Positions 10,873 to 22,739 of a stretch of DNA of 64,000 nt are shown in pieces. Under the pieces are notes generated by a model that was given only the letters and a program-made list of their open reading frames with translations, did no database searches and was not told where the DNA came from. Source of the stretch: Syngnathus acus. Lineage: Eukaryota > Chordata > Actinopteri > Syngnathiformes > Syngnathidae. The stretch is taken from positions 10,960,604 through 11,024,603 of the forward strand of contig NC_051105.1 of NCBI RefSeq assembly GCF_901709675.1, written 5' to 3'. Made by a program: the position numbers and the translations under genes. Each line of letters starts with the position of its first letter. Within the stretch, counting starts at the first letter, position 1.

Positions 10873-13379
10873 GTGAGCGTTTATCGACTTGTTAATAAGC
10901 TAGTCTGCTTGACTCGTCAGATAAAATTTTCCACGCCTGACCACTTGTGGTTACCTTTATTCCTTTTTAAGCTCTTTTATTGGATTACAGATTGTAAATT
11001 GCAATACGAGTCACACGTTCCGGGTGGAATTAAGGCTTAAAGAACATTTCCTAATTACCTCTTCCCTGCCCCCTCGCACAAAGGATAGTGCCGACTCAGA
11101 CCTTTCCCTCTTTTCTCCCACGCTGACCCTTAGTGACTTTTGTTGGCCTGCTAAACACATCTATATGCTCTACTGGTGACCTTTAGGTTCATTTAAAAAG
11201 TAGCCATCATAAATCACACAATGGTATCTTTACATACGAGTGCCCAAACTTCTGATTTTTTGTTTTGGTTTTCTGTTACACAAATATTACAGTCAGAGAG
11301 TAATTAATCACACATTACTAAACTCATTTATTTATTTACATTATCTTTATATACAATACAGTGTTATATTTCTTTATTACATTTTTTTAATGTTTTTTTT
11401 TGGGGGGGGGGGGGTTGTCTCGTATTAATGGCGGTTCAATTAGTGTCTTAATGGGGAAGTGTGGTCGATAAATTTAGTTATAAAAAGACAGGTCATTTTG
11501 TTGATCATGGACTTATTGAATTCAAATACAATTCATTTTATAATTCAGTCAACAAATCTGATCACGTTTTATTACATGAGAATAGGCGGTATTAGATAAT
11601 TGTTTACTCTTGGGTGACATAAACAAATGGTGACACGGATAAGAGCATGTCAGCAATGTGTCATATTTCCGCGATGATTTTGTAACGTTGACGATTGTGA
11701 CGGTGTGCATTTTTGACCTAATCTTATTCAAAAGCACGGAAAAGGACGTCACTGTTTGTTGTCATTCACCATAACCATCAGCGTCGTAATGCTCCGTCAT
11801 CGGCTCTATGTGTGACCAAATTAGAATACCTCGAGCAGTGGGTAATCCCAGTCGTCACTATTAATAAATGTCCATGTTTTTTCTCTCCTTTGTTGAATAG
11901 TACGATTTATTCAAATGGTGCGAGGCAAACAGAACCATGAGGACAAGCCACACCGTGGAATGTTAAGTATGTATGCATCATGTAACACTCCAAACAACAA
12001 CATAGGTGAATGCCACGCGGAATGGAATCTTCTTAGTAAAGCAGGTCATAACAAATTACTTAAAACGTGACGATATTCAACGCCAAATATTAAGGTTTGT
12101 ATTTGATTAGGCTGAACAAGCCGGCTAACTTCGAAACGGGTCCATAATATTCTTTATTAAAGAACATTGGGACTTGACCACCCCTACGCGACCTGCAAAA
12201 TGGTTTGGTCCAACATTTTAGCCTCACTCCCGCTTCCCGCTGATGCGAGTCATGAAGCCCGTCAAACATACGAGGCAGGGCCGCGCTCGAAGTTGGGACG
12301 GGGGCGTCTGTTGCCGGAGCATCGACGACATCGAGGCTGCGTGACCACAGATATGCTCATAATACCATTTTTATGCGCGTCGTCAGCCGAGTGAGCGGGA
12401 TTTAGTTATTCGAGACGAGGGACTTAGTTATTCAAGTAAAAGGCAACTCTCCCTTTGATCAGACTGAGGATGATTTTTTCTAATACTGGAAACCCACTAA
12501 GGACTCAGTTTCGCAAACAGGTAACTAGCACGCTTTCGACCTATTCCACCCTTACTATTACTAACCCGCCCGTCTAGTATTTACTGCCTTAATAAACGCG
12601 AAACCAAGCAAACTCTCCCATCAAGTCGATGTTTATTCGTGTGAAACTAGAGTGTTGCGTTCAGGGTCCGGTGAAAGATTCATTTGCAATGTAAAAAGGA
12701 AAGAATGATAAGGATTCTTGTGCTATTTTGTAAGGGGAAAAAAGTGTGGTGTTAAGGCGTCTGTGTGTGATTCAGAGGTCTCTTAGGAATACCGTGAATA
12801 CCGGCGGCCTGTATCATGGATAGAAAAAAAAAAAGAAAAACTTGGATTTGCCTTATGTTTCTCCTAAGCAACCCCAAACGGCACTAGAGGAAAATTTAAC
12901 TTTTCCAGCAAGCAGCCCTTCAAAATAAATTCAATAATCTCTGTTTGGACTGGATTTGAGGAGGAGGGGGGATATCCCTGCAAGATGATGAATAAAGCGT
13001 TGATGCGTAGTTGCATGTATTGATTTGATTTCTCTGAATGTCGCTGAGCCAAAAAAAGAATTCTGGAGAGGGAGGAAAAAAAAAAGGCATATTTGCTCAT
13101 GTTCGCGCTGTTATCCTGTGGCAGGAGCTGAATGGGCGAGGCCTGTTACTGGAAGCCCTGCGTATTATACAGTATGACAGGCTCAGCTGGTCTGTTGCTG
13201 ACTGATAAGATGTCGTCCGCTCCCCATTCTCCTCACAGTCCCTCTAGTCGAGTGAATTGATCGGTGAATGAAACCCAAAAACTGACCCTCCATCTCGCAG
13301 GAGAAGGAAATTTTCAGTTTCACGCTGAACTGAAGTCAACTCGACTAGCTGTTGGCTATTCTATTGCTATACTGTAGAT

Positions 13380-13760
13380 CAGGGGTGCCCAAACTTTTTC
13401 AGCTTGCGAGCTACTTTTGAAATGACCAAGTCATAAAGATCTACCCACTAAATTTTTTATATATATATATATATATATACATATATGTCATTGTGAAAAA
13501 AAAAAGTCCTACTCCCATTCCCTATGAAAGTGATACTTCTTACTATGGCCAGCTGCCCCACTCGTTTTTATACCCTTTCTTAAGTTTAAGAGAAAAAACA
13601 GGGTTCTGACAATTGGAGGGAACTCGCGAGCTAGCGTGTTTGTGTTGTGTTGTTAGTGCCGTTGTTTGTACACGCGTCAAGTGCGGAAAAAAAACGCGAT
13701 CGACCAATAGTGGCTTGGCGATCGACCGGTCGATCGCGATCGACGTATTGCGCACCCCTG
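13380..13760. mobile_element. hAT-like non-autonomous transposon, 381 bp, with 8-bp target duplication
   Basis: The element begins CAGGGGTGCCCAAAC and ends with the inverse of CAGGGGTGCGCAATA. It is flanked on both sides by a perfect 8-bp direct repeat CTGTAGAT (13372-13379 and 13761-13768), the target-site length of hAT transposases. The interior has no transposase frame; it holds a short TA repeat (about 13458-13482) and GATCGACCGGTCGATC-type palindromes near the right end. This is a MITE moved in trans by an autonomous hAT. The perfect duplication suggests a fairly recent insertion. Confidence 0.85.
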
Positions 13761-15184
13761 CTGTAGATTATACAAACGCTTTAAATGCGAGTTTGTGTTT
13801 TCCGATAACATTGCACATATGATGCAATTTACATACTCCATAGGGTTTGTTACCTTATTTACTTTTAAACTTGTTATTATTGACTTATTACTACTTTAAT
13901 TAAAAGTCAAGTATTGTTTGGGTGGAATATCCAAAGCTGTAATTTGCGCAGAAAAAAAAAAATAAATATTAATTTGAACCATCACGCATTGTATCGCTGT
14001 AATCTTGTAAAACCACAAACTCAGCAAACAAAGGACTTATTCTGGATGTGCGTGTTTTTTTCTCTCCAGCAATTAGCATCAGGTATTTGTTTTTAAGCAA
14101 TTCAAAAGAAATATCAACTCTGCATGTTTTGGTGTCTTCCTTTGGCCGTTCGGCAACATTTGTTTGGAAAGAAGGCCCGCAGAATAAACTTTAGTGTTTT
14201 TTTTTTTTTTTTTTATGTAATATTGCAACTGCTGCATTTAGCCCAGCCTTTGTATTTTTTCCACTTTCATTACAATGTAGTGTAATTAACGAGTTTCTAC
14301 ATTTCAGTAGAATATAGTAGGGGTGCCACTTATTTGACCTAGTTTGTAGAAAAAAATTATTTATCTCTGCGCTGTTTTGCACAGGTGTGTTGCCATGTTT
14401 ACATATAGCTTTGAGACCTTGGACTTTTTAAAAAAAAAAAAAAATGCATTTTTGGGTTCTTTGACTTCTGACTTCTTGAAATAACTTAGCAAAACTGTGA
14501 AATTAACCACAGTCATGCTAAGGGGGAGGGATGGGGGACTAGTCATGAGACGGTCATTAAAAGCAGGTCTCACTGATAGCTTTTTGTTTTGATTTGGCGA
14601 CTACCACTATCACCTAGTGTCTTCATGTGACAACAGTAGTAGCATTATTTCTCACCATCGCAGTGACTCACTGGAGTAATCACCTCCGCTTCATTTTTTC
14701 CCTCACAGGAAATCCTTTCATGAGAGCATTTTGGCCCGCTCCGTTGAATCGTTCAATTAATTCCGAAATAGTTAGCGAACGGAAGGGAGGTGACAATGTC
14801 ACAATGTCACCAACAGCGACATGAGGCAAAAAAGGCAAACTTGGTTTGACTGTTTATAAAAGACAAGAGAAGCTCGGGAGTCCAGACTCGGGTTGCTCGG
14901 TCATGTCGGTGTTTCATGCTTCAGATTCCATTAACTTCCTCTCAGCTTGAGATCCTCCAAAGAGAAGGAAGGTGGTTGTAGGAGGAGGGGGGGGATAATC
15001 ACTGACAAATCCCTGGAGGAGCAAAAGCTCTCTTCAGACCAGAAAAAGTCACTCTGGAATTTGTTTCTCCTCATACCGACTGCAACAAGTACAACACTGA
15101 AGAGTTTTTATTCGACACCAAATTGCCACTGATTAACAAATGACTGAATTATTCAAACAAGTATTTTTTTTTTCTTTTTTCCAG

Positions 15185-18100
15185 TCACCAGTTAGCCTCC
15201 TGTCCCATCCCATGGCTCCACCCAGCCCAAGTAACAACAGCAGCACCACCAACAACAGCAACAGCAGCAGTAGTAGCACTGCAGGCTGGGATCAACTCAG
15301 CAAGACCAACCTCTACATCCGAGGCTTGTCCCCATCCATGACGGACCATGACCTGGTCAAACTCTGTCAGCCGTGAGTAGCGCACTTCCTCTCGTCGTTA
15401 TCCGCCATTGATCTGCCATCGATCGCCTCGTTCGTACACACAGTAGTGCTGCGGATGGGTTTTTAGGAGGACCCGGCAGAAAATTCATAAACAGAGTTGA
15501 AGAGCGAGTTCTCACGCTCTTGCGTGAATGCTTAAACGTGATGTGAAAGGAGATACCGTGCCCTAGTTATCAATCTCCGGCTAATTGTTTCTTTTATTCG
15601 CTCGGTTTAGAAGTGAGGATCAACTTGGATTACGGTATTCATTTAATCTCAAGGGAAAAGAAGATGAGGCTCGAGGAATTTTACGGACTGGATATCTTCT
15701 CACCGTTGACACTCGATTTACATTGCCTTGAAATCAGGCCTCCAAATTTGGATAAACACTGGATAGCTGCCAATTTAAGCGCTTTTTTTTGGTGGTGTCT
15801 AAATTGCAGCGACGCAGTTTAATGGGATCGGTTATTTATAAAAGTATCGATCAAAATGAAAATGTAGGCGGTTCGGCTACACTGAGTCGCATTTTTATTA
15901 TTTTCCGTCCTGCGACTGCTGCACTCGCTCGTAATAACGTTTCATGCCAATGCGTTGATGTCACCGTTGCTGAACGCTCCCTCCCTTTTTTTTTTTCTTT
16001 TCTTTACATGTTGTACAACTGGCTCGCTCTCTTGGGCAACATACCTCGTCTTTCTGCTTCTCCCTCAGCTATGGCAAAATCGTCTCAACAAAGGCCATCC
16101 TGGACAAGACGACCAACACGTGCAAAGGTGTGTGTGGCCTTGTTTCTCCCAACAAGGACGGCACTTCAGTGTTCCTTGCAGCTTTAGAGTAACGTTCATA
16201 GTTAAAAAAAAAAAAAGAAAATTATAATGGGTTTGTTGGCGCAGCAGAGTCCGTTGAATGCCACGTTATTGATCCCATCCAGTGTGACTGCCCATTTCAG
16301 TTTCGTCAATCTACAAGTACCGTTACACACATGATGAATCAATACAAAGTTGAATTTTTTTTAAGCTAATTGTGGCTAAAATTTGGGCCAAAATTCCAAT
16401 CCAACAATAATAGCGATTAAAACTAAGCAAATGACTCAAAAGCCAAATTGACAGCGCACTCTTGAGCCTTTTTTCAGCTTCAATCACATATTCACCTTTA
16501 TTTAGTTTGAGCAGGCTAAAAATAGCTTGAGTAGAAGCCAGAGACTACGGCTTCACCCTGTTTGTACAAAGAGCTGACCTCAGCCAGTAACATCGCTGTG
16601 GTATCTGCATCCTCAGCGCTTTTTTCACGCTCTTCTTCTCCACATTCAAAGCATATATTCAAAGACTAATGCAAATGTAACGGCTACTTGTAAGCAAGGT
16701 TTTTGTTTTGTCAAGAATGAAAAGACACGCTGCACGCTAGCATTGCCCTTACTTGTCCTACTTGTCTCCTCAGGTTATGGCTTTGTGGATTTTGATAGTC
16801 CCACTGCAGCTCAGAAAGCCGTGGCTGCCCTAAAGAGCAGTGGAGTTCAAGCTCAGATGGCAAAGGTACCTGCCTGACCAACCTTTTTCCGTGCATTGCC
16901 TGGTCCACTGGTTTCTACAAATAGGAGGGGGAATGCATAGTGCAGACAACAAAATGATGCTCCTACGTATTTTTTTCCTCATCGTTATGGAGTTTACAGA
17001 CAGTCACGATGCTCTTCCTACACACGGAGACCTCTCCTTCTTTCCGCCTCGCCAAACCGGTTATGGCGTTCTCAACCAGTTCGTTCTGCTTTCTATTTGC
17101 TTTAGCTTGCTTCGTGTTTTTTTTCCCCTCATCACCTCGCTGTGAATATTAATTTGGAGAGCCCGCTCCCCTGGGTCTTGAAGTCGTCGCTCGCATTTCT
17201 GCTGATGCTAACTATTAGAAGAAAAATGAGCTGATGCGAGCATGCAAGCGACTCAAACTTCACGGTGGCCATTTTGTGCCGAAAGCTCAGCAAAGAGAGA
17301 CAGTGGAAATAAGCGCAAGTGGTAATTCTCCCATCTGGCCCTTCAGCAACAAGAACAAGACCCAACCAACTTGTATATCTCCAACCTGCCACTGTCGATG
17401 GACGAGCAGGAGCTGGAGAACATGCTGAAGCGCTTTGGCCAGGTCATATCAACACGCATCTTGAGGGACTCGAGCGGAGCCAGCAGAGGAGTGGGCTTCG
17501 CCAGGTAGGCCACCTTGTCTTTTACATCGTCCGTCTTAATTGTGCTTTTTGGCTCACTTACGTTTTCTAAATCCAGGATGGAGTCGACCGAAAAATGCAA
17601 CGCCGTCATTTCTCACTTCAACGGCAAATTCATCAAGACGCCCGCCGGTGTACCGGGTAAAGACCATTCTATGGATGCTAATACGGCGCTCAGCCAACTG
17701 TTTGCTCCTTCCAGCCGGGGATCATATACATTCGGCCCAAGAGGCTCCGCTCCCAGCCTAATCTTTTTAATTGGATTATACGACAGATATAGTCATGCCT
17801 CTTTTCAGACGGCTGGTGGGGGGGGTCAGCTCTCCAAATTGGAAGCTTGTGTCGTCTGACTGCTGTTTGGTGAAGCCTGCTTTCCAATCTTCTGTCCTCA
17901 ACCCAGCACCTGCTGAACCTTTGCTCTGCAAGTTTGCCGACGGTGGGCAGAAAAAGCGACAAAGCCAAAACAAGTTTGTGCACAATGGTCGAGGTTGGCT
18001 CAGAGATGGAAACACCAGACTGGTAAAAATTTGATCAAGCCATGATATGGCTTCTTTAAGGTCACACAACTTCTGCACTGTTTATCTGTAGTGGCTTGAT

Positions 18101-19947
18101 CGTCTCAACTCGTGCAAAATGTAAAATCAGGACACCACAGTAGTTCTCATCAGCTAACTCTCATAAACACGAGTCAAGAGTATCATGTGGATAACAACAG
18201 AGATCATAAAAGGCCAAAAATTGGATCCACTCCACTGAGCTAATGCTAACATTGGGCCTCAACTCAGAAAACCTCACAAATGTTTACTTACAATTATGCA
18301 TTTTTTGCCAAACTTGTTCTTTCCCCTCCAGGCTGGTATGACACTCACGTACGATCCCAGCGCAGCCGCAATGCAAAACGAGTAAGTTGGACTTTCGAGC
18401 CCGTTTGCGTCTAGCTCACTTCATGTAGACGACACATGGTTCTGATTTTGTGTGCGTAGATTCTTCCCACCGGCGTACAGCATTTCAAACAGGGTGATTG
18501 CCCACATGCCCTTGTCCACGTACATGTCTCCGGTTTCAGCATATCAGGTTTGGATTCTTGAATCACTTCATGCAACTACTGTACATAAGAGCCAAAACGT
18601 GCCGGTGTGTATTCTACACTATGTTGACCAGTGTTGCTGCACCGTTTGTTTTTAAAGATCCGTTGCTTAAAGGGTTACAATTCCCACAACATTGCTGCTA
18701 GTTTTGTTAGCCTATTTATGGGAATTTACATTATGTGGTAGCATTAAGCTAAGCGTTGCTCTTTGGTTAAATACTATTTAACTCTCCTAAGTACATTTTA
18801 ACTCAAGACATCAAATAAGCAGAGCGACAATATGTATCTTGAAAAATGTCAGGTCACTGAGGCTCCACTGTTTTCAGGCAATGTGCACAATTGATCAAAT
18901 TAGATTATTATGGTCATTTGCAGTGGTCTACTGTCAAATTTCGTTCAATGAAGTGGTGATCATGCGTAGACATTTTAAAAGCGGATCCAGTCCAGTCATA
19001 ACTTTTGCACGTCATTAAAACCGCATTCCCGTCTGTCCACGGCTCGTCAAGAAAAGAATGACTTGATTCTTTCTGTGTGACGTTACAGGTGCAGAACCCG
19101 TCGTGGATGCCTCATCAGCCCTACATCATGCAGCACCCTGTGAGCAAACCGACTTTTTTTTTTCTTTGTCTAAAAATGCTTCCTTTAGGGCTTTAGCAGA
19201 AATGAAACTACACACAGTACAATTATTATTATTAAGTGCCAGGATGGACATAACAGGTGTGTTAAGATTCAAATTTTAAAGACGGATATGAAATGAGATC
19301 TCAGGTTTTGCTTTGTTCTAAAAAAAAAAGCCAACAAGCATGCAACCTGACCGCACCATGTGACCGTTCCCTGCTCTGGTCATGACGTAGAACATGAATA
19401 AATAACAAGCTTTTGTTGACACTATCGCATTGCATTCCCTTGAGCAGCTAAAAATTCCCATTCACTCTTTTGAGTTGGTTTCTTTGACACATCTGCATCC
19501 ACTCCCTTTGCGTTTGCTTCTAGGGTGCAGTCATATCGCCCTCTATGGAGCCATCACTGTCATTGCAGCCTACGTCCCTGATGACTCCCTTGGCACAGCA
19601 AATGAGTCATATGTCTTTGGGCAATGCAGGAGCGGTGAGACAATACTCGAATAATGTGCAAGATTATCAGAAAGGCATTCTATTTCAAATCCAAACAATG
19701 TTATTTTGTGTGCTGTTCAGTTCTTGGGCGCCACCCCTCCCATGCCCGGTGCTTACATCCCTCAGTACACGCACATGCAGCCAGCAGCTGTTCCCGCAGA
19801 AGTAAGTGTATCGCCGTCCAAAAGCGAACCTTTTTTTTGGGCAAAATAGTTAATCTCGCCGGTGCTGTCTTTTAGGAAAACGGAGTGGCGCCTCAGGTGG
19901 ACACACCCGGCAGCGCTCCGTCGTACGCCTACCAACAAGCCAAGTAG
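15185..19947 (+). CDS. rbms1: RBMS1, RNA-binding motif single-stranded interacting protein (spliced; N-terminal exon missing)
   Basis: This nuclear/cytoplasmic protein of the MSSP/c-Myc single-strand binding family binds AU-rich RNA and single-stranded DNA. Exons are 15185-15372, 16069-16127, 16774-16865, 17347-17504, 17577-17656, 17907-18022, 18332-18381, 18460-18547, 19089-19139, 19524-19634, 19721-19801 and 19876-19947. They total 1,146 bases, an exact 381 codons plus TAG, with all junction phases agreeing. A Ser/Asn-rich leader precedes RRM1 (RNP2 LYIRGL at residue 43; RNP1 GYGFVDF at 83) and RRM2 (LYISNL; RNP1 RGVGFARM). Then come the family block [16 protein letters not shown] and a Pro/Gln/Met-rich tail. 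Human RBMS1 is about 406 residues, so only a short N-terminal exon is lacking. Gene order (between tank and cd302) supports rbms1 rather than rbms2 or rbms3. Which teleost duplicate (a or b) it is cannot be told. Confidence 0.95.
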
Positions 19948-21183
19948 TGCAGACGATTGGCCAGAGCAATCATACAAAAACGCTACGGATCCTTCACTGC
20001 TTTGCACTGGTTTTGCAATGTCGTGAAGCCATTTTTACAAGAGTTCAAAAACTCCAGTTCATCAAATGAACTTAACAACTACTAAAGAAGACGTTTTAAT
20101 TTTTTTTTATTGTTTTTATTTTCGTACAAGAAAAGGTTTATTTTTTACCAAAGATTGCCAGCAAATACAAGACAACAAAACTGCCTGGTGATCATTTTTT
20201 TGGTCTTTTTCAGTTTGATGGGTTTTTTTGCTTGCTGTGCGAGTGTTGCCATGGCCAACCAAGTGTTTTGCGTTTTGTTTTTTTCTCCCACCGTGCTATC
20301 GGATGACGACACAGTTTGCCTTAACAGTTTTACTACAGTGATTGTTTAGATTGACACCCCAAAAAAAAAAAAAATGGAAGCAAAGGGCTGTTGCTTTGTG
20401 AATGAGCTACATCGTGTTTTTGCGAATAAGATGTACTTGGTATGTGCAGACGCCTGTTCATTTTGATGTGATATTTATTTTGAAAGCAATACTTTAACGT
20501 GGTCTTGGAAAGATCATGTTTTGGATTTGGTTTAAACTAGCTGACGTTAAGTTGGACCGGCAAGGTTTTTTTTTTTTATGGTAACTTTGGGTTGCCATTT
20601 ACATGATAGTGTGTCTTTTTCATTTTTATTTAACAAGCCAAGAGGAACACGTGGATTTAGATTTGTGCACACACAACAAAGCCTCAACATTGGACTTGGT
20701 GAGCGCTAACAGGAAAAATGCATTGTACCTCAGTTTTTAATCGGAAACGTACAGTCAGCACTTTGTTTTATCACCAAAGATGAGGAGTTTGTATACTGAG
20801 GAAACAGAATCTTTGTCTTTTACCGGAAAGGGGGTGACTCTCCGATTAAGCTTGCAGTAATGGACTGTGCCTTTCAACATTTACACTCAGTTTGCTTTTA
20901 ATCCAACAAGTGCCACAGTCTAAAAAATGCAATATTAGTTAATGAGGATATAGTGTAAAAAAAAAAGTGGTATGATCTGACAGCACTGTAAGTGGTGCGT
21001 TCTTTTGTTTTTTAAAAATAACATTCTTGATCAAGGTGCCCTTCTGCTATTCCAACAAGTGGTCAGTCAGACCAGATATCTACCTCAGTTTTTCCGTGTT
21101 CCTCAGTTCTAAACCGGGTTAGCAAGTCCAGCCCACTTCCCAGACCAAACGCTAAGCTCAGGAGCTGTTCACGGTGTAGTTTG

Positions 21184-21218
<35 letters not shown>

Positions 21219-21826
21219 GGTTTTTCTTCCAAACATCTTTGTACATTGTGTCTGCATTTTCAGGAAGGGTTCAACCGCAAGCTTCTTACTTTGGTAAACA
21301 ACTGCTACTTTCATCTCAGTGGTTCCAAGGACAATAGGTTTGGTCACCCCGTCATGGGTGGAGACAAACTCACAAGCAGCAGTTGTTGGGTGTCAAGTGG
21401 AAGAGGTTTCTGCATCATGCTCGAGGCTCAGAACCGAGACTGTTTTGTGAGTTTTTGCTGCTAGTGGCATCTGAACCAAGTGCCATAGTATCGGGGGCGC
21501 AAAATGCAGAAATGCATCAAAAGAAAAACTGCTCATATAAGCAGCCATCATGTTGAACAGTCATTAGGTTGTATGAAAACAAAGTTCTAATTTATAAAGA
21601 TTTGTTTTGTACAGAGAGATTGAGGAAGAGGTTTATGTTTTTTTTTGTACCACACACTTGCCTGTGGTGATTAGGTTGTCCCGTGAAAAGGCGGATGTCT
21701 GTTTGGTCGTGTTTGTTAAGGCCAAATTTGTTTCCCTCTAGATTTCTGCCTCAGGTTTATTCTTTTTACTTTGATTTTTTTTTTTTTTTTTAAATAAAGA
21801 AAACTGAGATTTAAAAAAAAAAAAAA
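19948..21826 (+). other. rbms1: rbms1 3'UTR
   Basis: From the TAG stop to the poly(A) signal AATAAA at 21793-21798 there are about 1.85 kb of AT-rich, non-coding sequence with T-rich runs (notably 21184-21213) and several ATTT motifs. Open frames here are short and unrelated to known proteins. An A-rich run follows the signal at about 21812-21826. A long 3'UTR is usual for RBMS genes. No other canonical signal was singled out upstream, but I did not scan exhaustively. Confidence 0.7.
21793..21798 (+). terminator. rbms1: rbms1 polyadenylation signal AATAAA
   Basis: This is a canonical AATAAA at the end of a T-rich stretch, about 1.85 kb past the stop codon and about 0.95 kb before the cd302 start codon. 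It fixes the likely end of rbms1 and shows how tightly the two genes are packed. Confidence 0.6.
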
Positions 21827-22661
21827 GTGTATTCTGGTGGAGTTTGTGAATAAGAAATTTATTAAGTTATTTAATCACTGACCAAGTTGTGAAATTATTT
21901 ATTAGAAGCATTTTAATCAAGCGCTTTTGGGGTATTTTAACAAATAAGCGGACACTTTTTCATCTCATTCATAGTGGTCCAATCAATAAGATAGAGAACA
22001 CATCTGTACCCACAAATCAGCAACAATAGCGGCTTAAAACTTACAGAAACACTTTCCTTTTCAGATATTGACAAAAGCAACGACACAATATGAGATGAAA
22101 CTGACTAAACCAAGCATCTGTAGCTATACATTAATATTGTCGTCCTATTAATTAGCAACTTTCACGTCAGCAAGCCAAGATGTTTTTTTTCCCACGTAAA
22201 AAATCCAACAAAACATTCTTTAACTCAACCAATAAAGATGCAGGTGAAGATTCTTGGCCGAATTCCACAGTACATTCCAGAGAGGAAACCTCCATGCATG
22301 TTATCCAACGTGTTGTTAGTTTCTGCAGTTAAAATGCAGGCTCATTCAAATCAGCCGGTAGATGACGTCCACGTCGTTTACTTCCAGGTCACAGATGAAC
22401 TAAATAAAGTCGTACCCTTCTTTCCTATGCTCTCGTTGTGCTTTGAACGCGTCATTTGACATTCGATTTTTGATAGCGTTGCTAGGGTATTTAAGGTTCT
22501 TGTTTTATCGTCATTAGGCGGACCTGGTAGATTACTGGGTTATGTTCATATTCAAATAAAATCCAAAGACATTGACAGTACAATATTATATTATGTCACA
22601 CAACCAAACGCTCCAAATGTTTCTGGGTTCTTCTCTGGCAGGCATGTTTGGTACGAACTAG

Positions 22662-22739
22662 TGGGCGGGGCTAACTCGCTTCGTAAACAGCAGAATACAC
22701 GTCGGGGGGTTTTGCAGATTCTTGTGGCTCGTTGCTGTC
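22662..22739 (+). promoter_or_regulatory. cd302: cd302 proximal promoter with GC box
   Basis: TGGGCGGGGC at 22662-22671 is an Sp1-type GC box about 70 bases before the cd302 ATG, in an otherwise AT-rich neighbourhood. No TATA box is seen. The start site is probably within the 60 bases before the ATG. The promoter must lie in the 0.9 kb between the rbms1 poly(A) signal and cd302, unless upstream non-coding exons exist. Confidence 0.4.

Larger units (their letters stand above)
8100..15184. other. Intergenic region between tank and rbms1 (or rbms1 5' intron)
   Basis: Seven kilobases separate the divergent tank promoter from the first recognisable rbms1 exon. No conserved protein is encoded. Contents noted separately are a CTCF-like motif at 8501, a repeat relative at 9447-9515, a possible short first exon at 10858 and a complete hAT-like element at 13380-13760. 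A TATA-like TTTATAAAAG near 14850 sits above a purine-rich stretch. About 10430-10860 has the even base composition of a conserved non-coding element. The true rbms1 first exon(s) probably lie in this interval, so much of it may be intron. Confidence 0.55.

Noticed and set aside
22644-22661. Upstream open reading frame of five codons before cd302
   Set aside because: It lies before the GC box at 22662, so it is probably upstream of the transcription start and not in the mRNA.
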